From: Collybiopsis luxurians FD-317 M1
Lineage: Eukaryota > Basidiomycota > Agaricomycetes > Agaricales > Omphalotaceae
DNA: 64,000 nt
Reading direction: 5' to 3'
Assembly (NCBI GenBank): GCA_000827265.1
Contig: KN834762.1
Span: forward strand, 374,939 to 438,938
Positions 35,001 to 45,137 of the stretch are shown here, one piece after another. The first letter of the stretch is position 1, and each line of letters starts with the position of its first letter. Below the pieces are notes generated by a model, which worked only from the letters and a program-made list of their open reading frames with translations, had not been told where the DNA came from and did no database searches. Position numbers and translations under genes: made by a program.

Positions 35001-36131
35001 GGGCTGATACTTGCGGCTTTCGTGAGTCTAACCTCATTTCCATTGCTGTACTTGTCTCCTCATTTCCGCTTCGCGAGTAGAAGGAAATACCGATGAAGAG
35101 CTATGTGCTAGATGGATGGAAATGTCGGCGTTTGTGCCTTTCATGAGGAATCACAATCAAAGAGGAGCGATCAGTCAAGAGCCATATCGATGGCCTAGTG
35201 TTGCGAATGCTTCTCGTACAGCAATATTGATTCGTTACTCTTTACTGCCGTACTGGGTGAGTACCATTCTGGTACAGGAAATTCTTCTGGTATTGACTGT
35301 ATTTGCTTTTATTAGATGACCCTGTTTGCGAATGCTTCGATGAATGGAACACCACCCATTCGAGCTCTTTGGTACGAGTTCCCTACGGAGCCCGAGCTTT
35401 TCGGTCTGGACAAGCAATTCCTGATGGGCAGCGACTTGTTAGTAACCCCAGTCTTGACGCCGAACGTTTCTGTCGTTGAAGGTTTGTCGATTTGCTTAAT
35501 ATATGCTGCTTATTTCTCACTTACGACCTTGCCAGGTATATTGCCCGGTCGAGGCCAAGTAACCTGGCGCGACTGGTATACTCACGCTGTAGTCAACGCT
35601 TCAAATGGTACCGTAACTCTATCGGCCCCCCTCACCCATATCAATATCCATATCCGTGGGGGTGCTGCTATTCTGATGCATGCGAAGCTGGGATACACGA
35701 CTAAAGAGACTAGATCTGGTCCTTTCTCTCTCCTCGTGTCGCTGGAATCCGATTCGCATGCATTCGGCACGGCCTACCTTGATGACGGTGTAAGTAACCC
35801 CCCAGCCGAAAACCGAATCGTTACTTTCACTATAACTGCAAACCGACTTCGTATTAGCAGCCAGGGTGACTATGCTGTGGAGCAAAAGATGGAACAACTG
35901 ACAATTTTGGGAGTATCTGAGGAACCGATCACAGTGTCTGTAGGAGGAAAGAAGCTGCAGAGTTCTGATTGGGAATTTGTATCCGGGTTGCAAAAACTTG
36001 TTATTTCAGAGGTCTCCATTGACTTGAACAATGAGGAGACAGATGTAACCTGGTAGTACGAATTTTATGTGTTCTATTTCCACCTTTGTTGTTTTACTGT
36101 TCAAACGTTCATGTGCCGGATGTGGCTCAGA
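31543..36131 (+). repeat. Right arm of the large inverted duplication
   Basis: Inverted partner of 19992-24622. In the 80 C-terminal residues the encoded proteins are identical at 73 positions, whereas the stretch 32235-32525 and its partner 23598-23888 differ at only about one base. The spacer between arms is about 6.9 kb and holds three unrelated genes. Confidence 0.85.
32005..36056 (+). CDS. GH31 family alpha-glucosidase-like glycoside hydrolase, copy B
   Basis: Paralogue of copy A in opposite orientation. Twenty-one inferred exons sum to 2919 nt, an in-frame product of 972 residues. Boundaries include 32005-32161, 32227-32362, 32416-32710, 32759-32907, 33109-33306, 34044-34180, 34386-34546, 34599-34801, 35084-35256, 35316-35481 and 35536-36056. 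A signal peptide ([15 protein letters not shown]) and the active-site blocks [12 protein letters not shown] (nucleophile Asp) and LGDN (acid/base Asp) are intact. One striking change is QVRPGYTV where copy A has QVWPGYTV: the Trp of the GH31 VWPG motif is Arg here (codon 33967-33969). That Trp is conserved in the family and lies near the active site, so activity or specificity may be altered. No frameshift or premature stop was found. Confidence 0.92.
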
Positions 36132-36379
36132 GCCGAGTTCGAGAACCTGCCGAAGAGACGGCATGAAGTTCGGCAAAGGCCGATGTTTTCAACTTCATCC
36201 AAGTTTCATTATCTGTAATGCAACATCGAACCGAGTTAAAAACAACTTGATATATTTGGTATATACTAAGTACTAGGTGATAGTCCGCAAATCCAAGATT
36301 TACACAAAGAGTGTGAGCGAGAAAGGAAGGACGGGAATTTGTGTTCTCAGAAGAGACTTGTTCATGCAGCAGCTGAATT

Positions 36380-37352
36380 TCAGGCGGTGTTGGTTTGGAC
36401 CCTGACAGTTAAGCTTTAGTATAGGCATATGGAAGCAATCAGAGCACTCAAACGTACTGGATAAACCATTGTTGATCTGCAGCAACGCAGTTTCCGCCGT
36501 GAGCATTCTGAGTTGCCTGGCAATTGGGAGCAATCTGCAAAACAAATGGTCAGTCAGGCCAGCCAACACAGGGAGAAATATCTTACGAAGTCGACGATAG
36601 CAGCCTAAAGCGAGCAATCAGCAAGGTCTAACTACTAGCCCAATAAAGAAAAAATTATTTACCCAGTCGGTGAGGCAGTAGCTCTGTTCAACGGGGTCTT
36701 GGTTAACATAGAAGGTCTGGCAGGTGGAGTACTGCGCCACGACGGTATTGTTTGTCTGAAAATAAAGAAAAGAACTTAGGGAATGATCTAGAAAGCGGAG
36801 GGCAACACATACGCCGGTGCCAATAAGGAAGGTGTCGTCTTGGAGAATGCAAGTTAACTGGAAATCCCTCAAAAGTGTTTGGTAGACTTTAGTACTTACT
36901 GACGTTCTGACTGTAGTACCTCATCGCGTCGGCAATGACAGAACAGTCATTGGGGTTTGGCCCTCCACCAGAGGGAGTGAAGCAGTTGGTGTTGCCTAAG
37001 CTGACAATCAGATGGAATTTAGAACGATAATGGAAATAAAAAACCGACAAGTAGCTCCGCAAACATCGACGACAGGGGCGGTACCGTTGCCTTGACGGGA
37101 GCTGAGAGCCCGTCTCTCGGGCGTGGGGTTTTCAGGACAGTGAACTTGAGTGAGTTTGACATTATGGTTTGCACCAATGTAGGTCTCTGAAACGGTGGAT
37201 TGACCGGGGCAAACTTCCTGGTCTGTATGAGATTTCAGTCAATTATTTTGATGAGGTTCTATCGATGTCCAATTACCTCGCTTCATGATGGCCGGAGTGG
37301 CGTTCACAAGAAAGAGAGAGGAGGCGGCGAGAACGATGCTGGTAACCTTCAT
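36380..37352 (-). CDS. Small secreted cysteine-rich protein, function unknown
   Basis: ATG at 37350-37352 encodes a clear signal peptide (MKVTSIVLAASSLFLVNATP). The spliced mature protein is about 180 residues, with roughly ten cysteines. Blocks are QEVCPGQSTVSETYIGANHN, TPERRALSSRQGNGTAPVVD followed by VCGATC, NPNDCSVIADAMRYYSQNV, TNNTVVAQYSTCQTFYVNQD, YCLTDWAAIVDFIAPNCQ and AHGGNCVAADQQWFIQVQ; it ends at 36380. An LSSRQ site after a basic pair may be a propeptide cleavage position. Even cysteine spacing and small size resemble secreted effector-like or cell-wall proteins. A loose resemblance to the Hce2/Ecp2 fold (a Cys-containing beta strand after a variable loop) is speculation. At least six introns of about 50-60 nt are required. 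Confidence 0.7.
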
Positions 37353-38576
37353 GTTTTCGAGAAATCAGGTACTGCTTGGAACGAACGAAAGCGAAAGAGC
37401 AAGCAAAGAAGAATGGAGCCCCTTCGAGATTTATATACTTTTAAGATACCTTCAACAAAGATGATCTCGTTGTGCCGGCGGCCGAATTTTGACATAGTCA
37501 AGTTATTCGGAAAGGAATCTGTTGTTACGGGCAACACTAGCCGTCTCATCTGATTCCACAGATATTCAGCTGGTCATAGGATTCATCTTGGACAAATGCT
37601 GCACATGTTGCTTGGAGGTGAATTGGAAACTATGATAATTATAATTTCGTCCTTGCAGGGTGGGTCTACATATGATATTGCGGCCTCGAAACGGATCTTT
37701 GAACCTTGTTCGAGCCCCACCCAAAAAGTCTGGGCAAGGCAAATGGCGAGGGGAGCGAGAGAGACACGATCACACTCGTGAATGCGTGACTTAGATTATT
37801 GCTTTAAGCTTTCGGTGCTTCAGCGCTTCAGCCTCAAAAGTCTGGCGTGAAAAGGTCATCGTAAGTTAAGAGTTTCGAACGTTGTCCGAGTCATCTATTC
37901 GGACTGCGCCAGGCACAATACGTAATTGTGATTGATGAATAAAATCAGTAGAATCCGCCGTGAGGTACATAGGTAAATATATGACGGGTTGGCAAGGAGA
38001 GACGAGTACAAAAGTACTGCCATAGCTGAAGGTTTAAAACGGGAAGCCAGGAACTCAAAAGAATGCTTTTGGAAATTTAGCAGGTGGCTTGATGATCAGT
38101 CGAAGGGTAATTGTTGGCCCATGTAGGATATCGAAACATTCGTACGGGCATTGTCTCCGTAAATTCAGCAGACATAAGAATTGGTGCAAGACATGTACCT
38201 GAGGGTTACCTATTCCACAAGTATTCCATAACTACCCGAATCTTGAGAAATTCAGCCGAAGTTGGATACGTTCAGAGGCAGATATTTCTGGGTTGCGAGA
38301 GAAGGGAATCGGGAAGAAACACGTATGTTTCAACCATCGATCGCTGGGAGCAAACCGTTTTATCCTGGCAAATTGACGCTAGCAGTAAGCGCCCAAAGCG
38401 ATCGGGCGCTTAAAATCATTAAGCCGGCATGCATGTTCAACGTTTTCAACTCAGTTTTTTTTAACTCCATCCGTCAAGCCTTTCTCAAGTCCATGCCTTC
38501 AACGCCTGGGATCTGAGCTTACACTTGCCTTCTTCCTTACTCCTTCATCCACCATCCTAGTCCTTTAATTCCAGAG
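37353..38576. other. Divergent intergenic region between the secreted protein (-) and the AA9 gene (+)
   Basis: About 1.2 kb with no convincing gene. This is probably promoter sequence for two secreted-protein genes pointing away from each other. Confidence 0.6.
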
Positions 38577-40062
38577 ATGACCTCTATGATCGTGCTTCGA
38601 CTCGTTTTTCTCTCTCTTCTGTGCTTCTCATCGTTGCCCCGTGTTTTGGCTCATGGTTACTTGGCCTCTTTCGGCGTAAGCAATGGCCAATCATATACGA
38701 ATTATACTGGTAATGCTCCCGCTGCCGATCCAAATCCCAGTGTTATACGACAGGTACGTGTTTCTGCCGATTGTTGTTATTTTTTGATCACTCACATTTG
38801 CTTTCTTCTGTTTCGTTGCCAGGTATCCGACATCAGTCCAGTGAAAGGTAACCGCACTTGTTTCTCAAGCTGTCGTAGGCAGAAATACCAATACAATATT
38901 AGGTGTATCAAACCCTGACCTCAATTGCGGCCTGAACGCTCAATTTGCGCAAAAAGTTGCTGATATTCAGGCAGGAGATTTGCTTGTGTTTGACTGGCGA
39001 GGTCATTCATTTTTTTCTCCGTTTGTTCTTGTTCCTCACTCGCGTCCCTTTCATCTCCTGTAGGCGGCGATAACACCAATGTACGTCCCGGCTTTTACTG
39101 TTTTGCATTCGTCTGGGCTAAGGGTTCACATTTCCTGCAGTGGCCCCACAATGTAAGGATACAGAGTTGAAACGTGTTACACACATTTTAACACCGATGT
39201 AGACTGGACCGATGCTCACGTACATGACAAGCTGCGGTGACTCCGGTTGTACCCAATACAACTCATCCTTGTCTAAATGGTTCAAGATCGCAGAGATTGG
39301 AATCGTCGAGAATGGCACTTCAGGCAATTCCCCTGTATGGGCCCAACAGAGCGTGATGAATGGTGCTTTCACTAACGTTACTCTTCCTTCGACGCTTGCT
39401 CCTGGAAATTACCTTATTCGCCATGAAATTATTGCATTGCATCTTGCAACGAGCCTTAATGGTATGGAATTTTATCCAGCGTCAGTGAATGCCATTTTTC
39501 TTCCTCGTATTTAAGTTTGACGATCCTTCTTCTCAAGGTGTGTGCAGGTCCAGGTTAGCGGAAATGGGACAGGAATCGCAGCTGATAACGAAACGGTACT
39601 GCTCCCTGGGGTTGGAGGCTATAGTTACAAGGAAACGGATCCAGGTCTCTATGATCCTGATGTAAGATCGCCCTGTTATTGTCCGGATTCGGTTGCTGAG
39701 TCCTCATTCAGGTGTACTCTTCAAATGTTTATGTCTTTCCTGGTCCCCCGATTGCAGCCTTTGTCTCCTCATCTTCTTCCTCGTCTTCTTCATCGCCAAC
39801 TTCTTCTGCTACTCCTCCGACCTCATCTGGATCCTCATCAACTTCCGCAGGCAGTTCTGCTCAGAATGTGTGCAAACTTCAAAGACGACTCGTGACTTCT
39901 GCATCGAACTCGTCTTCTCAGAGACGCCGGAGCGCAAAACGTGCACTACTTCGACCTACGGAGACTCATAATCAGAGGACGAATCTGTTGCAAGGAATAT
40001 GGACCGACTTGCTCTCAGCATTCAAGACATTGAATCTTGGACCGGTATTTGCGAGTAACTGA
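38577..40062 (+). CDS. AA9 lytic polysaccharide monooxygenase (formerly GH61)
   Basis: Copper-dependent secreted enzyme that oxidatively cleaves cellulose or hemicellulose. A signal peptide ends in PRVLA, immediately followed by HGYLASFGVSN, so processing leaves His1 of the copper histidine brace. Other hallmarks are WPHNTGPMLTYMTSCGDSGC (second brace His), GNYLIRHEIIALH (RHE motif) and GMEFYPAC (axial Tyr region). Exons begin 38577-38753, 38823-38847 and 38903 onward; WPHN is a tiny exon on its own. After the catalytic domain (YSSNVYVFPGPPIAAF) comes a Ser/Thr-rich low-complexity tail of about 40 residues, then NVCKLQRR and a basic stretch to the stop at 40060-40062. No CBM1 domain is present. 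Disordered C-terminal regions of this sort are known in AA9 enzymes and may mediate surface contact. Confidence 0.92.
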
Positions 40063-40341
40063 GTTTTTAATACTGGCTTGCTGTTTCTTGTAGTATTTTC
40101 ATGGGTTAGCGGGTTCTAATTTCATCTAGGGTATGTGCTTGGGCGTGTAAATTAGAACTGTACGACTTTGATGAGCTTTATCTTACCTCTGGCATAATTA
40201 CTTCTCCTTCCCTCGCTTGAACTGGACCCCAGAATAAATATTCATATTAAGTTCAACGTTCTACACGTAAACATGTCCGTTCGTAATAGAAAGTATAACT
40301 ATCAGTAATTCTCGCGGAATAACTTTTGTCATCTTCAACTT

Positions 40342-41340
40342 TCACAGACGCACTTTGCTCTGTGGACCTCCGGCCAATCCCATCGCATTCGAAACCAAAA
40401 CCCCCTTGAGCAGTAAACTTTCAGGCTCCCTCTTCCAACCGGGCTTGCGAACAGGTACTGGTTTGGGTCTGTGAATATCAAGAGTTGTCCGTTGTGGATG
40501 TGAAGGTTCAGGAGGAAATGCGACGGGGATGGGTATGGGATGGGCATTGTTTGTAGAAGAGGATACCATAGAGTCGATTTGGATTTTCATGTACAGAGGT
40601 GGTTCTGGGAAGTACTAGGAACGGAGTCAGCAATAGCTAACCCATCTGCAGGACCTCCGACGCTCACATTGTCCTTGAACACTTCCCATGCCCTTCGGTC
40701 AGCAACGAATGCATCTACACCTCCTTCCTCATGTTCGACACCCGATGTTTCTGCTTCTCCGAAACGTTCCTCCAAGAACGCATTGAACCTAACCAAGAGT
40801 GATATCTTCTCTTCGCCTGTCACACTGGTGGCACACAAGCTCAACAGCCGGGTCCGTATTCGCAAGAAAGAGTCGGCACGTACTCGCGGTCCTCACATTC
40901 CTCTCGGAAATAGGTATTCAACCTGTTTTTTCGTCTCCGAATAAGCCTACTCATAGCCTGAGCCTCTTTGTTCGACGACTGCGTGAACGGAGAGGACATT
41001 CTGATGAAGGCCGATGGCCTCCGTATACGTGTATTATGGTGGAAGGATTCAAAGAGAGCTTGGGAAGTGCGTTGCGAAGGCGGTCGAGATTCAGTGATGC
41101 TGTTCCGCAGTATTACATCGGGCATCTCATCGCCTTTATCCGTGACTCTCAGGAGTAATTCAAGAGTACCTGTCAATATCTGCGCATTTGACTCTCTGCT
41201 CCGCATACCACATTCAATCCAGACAATTAGAATGCACTGTGCCTCATAGGCTCCCCCGCGTGGAGGCGTCAGCTGAAATTGCCGGTATTCTAATGTCACT
41301 CCTTTAATGCAGAGTTCCTGGTATGTTCGACACGGCTGAG
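40342..41340 (-). CDS. Uncharacterised intron-containing gene
   Basis: Coding-like minus-strand frames chain together, but exon joins are uncertain. The best-supported 3' part reads LLSLCATSVTGEEKISLLVR, FNAFLEERFGEAETSG, DRRAWEVFKDNVSVGG and, after an intron near 40600-40650, EPPLYMKIQIDSMVSS and a Pro-rich tail ending at 40342. Upstream, 41140-41330 reads VTLEYRQFQLTPPRGGAYEA and QCILIVWIECGMRS, possibly joined to LNLDRLRNALPKLSLNPST. No ATG start could be fixed; a further 5' exon beyond 41340 is likely. I do not recognise the family. It lies between the convergent AA9 gene and the first pectin methylesterase. It could be a conserved housekeeping gene with short exons, or a decaying one. 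Confidence 0.4.
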
Positions 41341-41443
41341 ATATTCGAATTCTAGGTCAGAATACGTAGTGGCTAATCATAGCTGAGTTTAATACGGCCG
41401 CAACGCCACACTTCTGTATGTGAGTGGCTCGTATGTGGGGTAA

Positions 41444-42761
41444 TCAGACAAAATAATCCATATCTACCCAGCTCTCAATCTCTCCCATCGTCATCCCAAG
41501 TGCACTAGATATAGAATAGTTCATTGCTTCATCGGCATCCAGCTCCACCGCCCAGCTTGCACGATCGAGGTCAATAGCACCCGGGCCCGTTGTATTAAAG
41601 TCTGCGTTCAGGACATGGTCGACGCTAGAGACGTTTCCATCCCACAAGGACCACAAAGCCGGGTTCGGGGTAGCTTCGAGGACGGTATTCTTAAAGATGA
41701 CTCTGCCATCCGTTGATGAGGATTTATTCTCTGGAGTTCATGAACAAGGAGCTCACATGGCGTAATCTGCAAAGATAAATTAAAGAGGGGTCAAAACGCA
41801 TGAAGTCTTTCGAGATCTTTTGTGCACTTACCGACCCATGGTCTGCCAAAATAAAACGACCCGGAAGTGTTTGCAGGCGCGTCGGGCGTAAGGACGACGG
41901 TGTTCTGGTTGAAGACATCTGGATATTTCCGGACATGAGAGGTAAACGTAATCAAGGAATGTATACAGAAAACCTTACAGCTTCCAGGATCCGAGGCTGA
42001 ATCGCGTCCGTTGGCCGTTATGTAACCCGGTCCCTTCACACCAATAACATTTCCACCAAAGTAGGCCAAACCATGGCTCCCAAATATGAAATCTACCGCT
42101 CCCTAAGCCACCAAGTCAGTGGTTGTTACGACTTGAAAAAACCAACAAGCGCCTACCTCGATATACCCTTTCAAATAAACTTGAGCACCCGCATTCGCAT
42201 ATAGGGTATCTTGAAAACCGAAGAACCCGCATCCATACAAACCTACCTGGTTCCCGAATTGGCTGATCGCAACCGCCTGGGATCCAATAAAGGTATTCTT
42301 AACATTAACATTGTACATGCTAAAGTTACTCTTTCGTATGCGGAGAGTTCCACTGGCATCGTCTCCAAGGGAGGTTGCAGAGGCATTGAATGTGATAGTA
42401 GCCTCGTTTTGGACGTAAGAACTGGTGTCGGTGGTGTAACCGTAAATCTGATTGGGTCGACTTTTCAGCGATATCAAATAATGGTGAGTAGATTTTAACT
42501 TACCGTTACAGCCCCTGTACGAGTGATATGAACCTGTTCAAGATAACTTCCTGGAAACAAGAACAACGTCTGATTCGAAGTATCATCTGGTATGGATGCC
42601 AAGGCCTCATTTATAGTGCCGAATTCCCCTGCATTTGTCGTCCCCTGTCGAACCACGATCGCTCCCGGAGGAGGCGATGTTCTTGAGCTTGAGCCTGCTG
42701 CGAGGGCTTTTTTAAACTGCAGGACAGAAACGAGGCAAGTTAAAAAGGCGCAGAAAAGCAT
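41444..42761 (-). CDS. Secreted pectin methylesterase (CE8), copy 1
   Basis: Removes methyl esters from homogalacturonan outside the cell. The first ATG with a good signal peptide is at 42759-42761 (MLFCAFLTCLVSVLQF). Motifs in order: FPGSYLEQVHITRTGAVT (GxYxE), IYGYTTDTSSYV, SQAVAISQFGNQVGLYGC (QAVA box), FFGFQDTLYANAG (QDTL with catalytic Asp), GAVDFIFGSHGLAYFGG (DFIFG with the nucleophile Asp), YFGRPW (substrate-binding Arg), and a C-terminal LWSLWDGNVSSVDHVLNADF block. The five or so introns sit at positions matching copy 2, which lies immediately upstream in the same orientation (215 bp apart). The pair therefore arose by tandem duplication. The copies have diverged considerably, suggesting an old event. 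Confidence 0.93.
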
Positions 42762-42976
42762 GATATCCAGCTTCAAGGGGGGTTGTATGAACTGACTGAA
42801 CCTGGGCCAATTTATATCGTTGAAAGAGCCTCAAGGGAAAACTGGGCCAATTGCGGCCTGTACCAGGAACCTCGAAGCAAAAGGTTGAAGTAAACAAAAT
42901 TCGGTTTATATATAGGAAGAACTACAGAAGACTATGCAGGGACAGGAATCTTGTTGTCGGTGACTTCCTTACCACA

Positions 42977-44324
42977 TCAGACGAAATAACTCAAATCCAC
43001 CCAGCTTTGCCACGTTGACCCAACTGCACTTGAGATGGAGAATTGCGCTGCTTGACTCGCGGTAAGCTGCTCGGCCCAACTTGCTCGTTTGAGGTTCGTT
43101 GCGCCGGGTCCAGTAGTGTTGTAGTCGGCATTTATGACGTGGTCTATGCTGGTAGCATTTCCGTCCCACAATGACCAGACTGCGGGGTTTGGAGCAACTT
43201 CAAGGACAGTAGATTCAAAGATCACTCTGGGAAGAATTTATTAGAAAAGGCGCTGAAAGATGCCAGAAGATACAAACTTGGCCCAATCTGTAGTAAAGCA
43301 AATCGAATTCATCTCAGCTACTTGGCGCATCTGTAAGAGGACTGACCTGACCACGGTCTGCCAAAGTAATATGACCCTGCTGTCCCAGAGGCAGCGCCGT
43401 TACCTAAGACGATGGTATTTTGATGGAAGACGTCTGCGAAAACGTATAGCACTTATGAGACGATCGTTATGAATGACGGCTACACTTACAACTTCCACTG
43501 TCATTTGTCTGACGTCCGCTGGCTGTGATACTCCCTCCTGCAGCTAGGACACCGATAGTGTTCCCTCCAAAGTAAGCCGAGCCCTCACGGCCGAATATGA
43601 AATCAATGCCGCCCTGACAAAATTTCGGTGTCAACTCGTACACAAAACGTGATAGCCGACGCTTACCTCGATGTAATTCTTCAGATAAACTTGAGTGCCT
43701 TCATTTGCATATAAGGTGTCTTGATAACCTTTTGTAGTTCGAAGTTTATTTAATCGGTACATGTATCAGCGTGAAGGCTACCGTACCGTAGAATCCACAT
43801 GCGTATAATCCTACTTCACTCCCGTATTGACTGAGAGCAATCGCTTGGACGCCTGGACCGAAGGTATTGCGCACATTCACATTATACATGCTGAAATTAT
43901 TCTTGTGGATCCTGAGAGTGCCGGATGCGTCGTCGGAGCCAGCAACATTAGCAGGAGAATTGAAAGCAATCGTAGCTTGATTAGAGGTGTAGGTAGTGGT
44001 GTCGGTGGTGTAGCCGTAGATCTAGGGCGATACAGTATTATAAAAATATAGGAGGATGAGGGGGAAACGTACACACACCGTCAATGGGCCAGAGCGCGTT
44101 ATGTCAATCTGCTCGGTATAAGTGCCAGGAAAGATGAACAAGGACCGGCTCGAAGAATCATTCGGCAGCGAATTCAAGGCTGCCGTGATAGTAGAGAACT
44201 CTCCTGCTGTGGTTGTCCCAGCTCTCACAACGACAGCTCCTGCTGGAGGCGTAGTGCGTGACGCCGCAAGAACTAGTTGCAAGCTTGAGAGTATGAATGA
44301 GGGGAAAAGAAGGGCGGCGAACAT
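42977..44324 (-). CDS. Secreted pectin methylesterase (CE8), copy 2
   Basis: Tandem paralogue of the preceding gene. Start ATG at 44322-44324 with signal peptide MFAALLFPSFILSSLQLVLA. Motifs: FPGTYTEQIDITRSGPLTV, IYGYTTDTTTY, VQAIALSQYGSEVGLYACGF, YGYQDTLYANEGTQVYLKNY, GGIDFIFGREGSAYFGG, CYVFHQNTIVLG, SYYFGRPW and WSLWDGNATSIDHVINADYN, ending LSYFV at 42977. All catalytic-motif residues are retained. Compared with copy 1, the N-terminal linker after the signal peptide is shorter. Promoter and 5' region (44325 upward) share no obvious long match with the region upstream of copy 1, so the two genes may be expressed differently. Confidence 0.93.
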
Positions 44325-45137
44325 AGTCGTTTCAACCTCGAACACTGGACGTGAACGAGACAGGCTTTATACAAGCCCTAAAAGGTACCAGAACTGTGTT
44401 CAGCTGAACCAGATCCATACGAGAAAATGAGGCGGCGGCCCGCCTGGGAGGTCGATGTGTGGCCACCTATTGCTCAAGGGGAAATACAGGATAAACTATG
44501 ATCTTGATGGCTAGCGATGGTTGCCATAAAACCAGAAGAGTAGAAGCAACATTGAGAATTCCCAAAGAGCAAAAAATTATGCAGGACAGAAATGCTGCGA
44601 AACAAGCAGCAATGCTGGTTTCCTATGGTTTTACCTTGTCAGCTGGGAAGGTAGAAGGACTTGCAGCCGGGACAAATGGGCATCTACTCCGGGATAAAGC
44701 AACGACTTGTGATCAAGCGAACAAACATGTATGCTCTGAAAACACCGAGAAATAACCCTGCATCTTTGAAGCTAAATTAAGAGTTACAATTAACGTCAGT
44801 CCCGAGACCTGGAACGCAGGTGATTCGCACTCGCATTTCACGTGATGTCGTGTAACATCTATCCTGAGTTGATCCTGAGGCGGGCAGAACTGATTTGGAT
44901 ACGATGGGTGTACTTCTGGCATATTCTTACCGCTACATGTACTACATCAATTGCTCTACCAATCTGACAAACAGAAAGAACTCCATGCTAATCAAACGAG
45001 AAGGTGGAGATAAATACCGACTGCATAAAAATAATTTGCCAGAAGAATAGGGTATGTATCAAAATATCATAAAGTTATACCACGTTATACAGTATTTGAA
45101 GAGTTCCAATAAAGATATATATTAGAAAACCTGACAA
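44325..45137. other. Intergenic region upstream of pectin methylesterase copy 2
   Basis: About 810 bases with no supportable gene. The right-hand ~150 bases are AT-rich and correspond to the 3' side of the oxysterol-binding protein gene. Confidence 0.6.

Noticed and set aside
37707..37720. tRNA-like T-arm word TTGTTCGAGCCCCA
   Set aside because: No complementary acceptor stem, D-arm or anticodon arm could be laid out around it, so it is not a tRNA.
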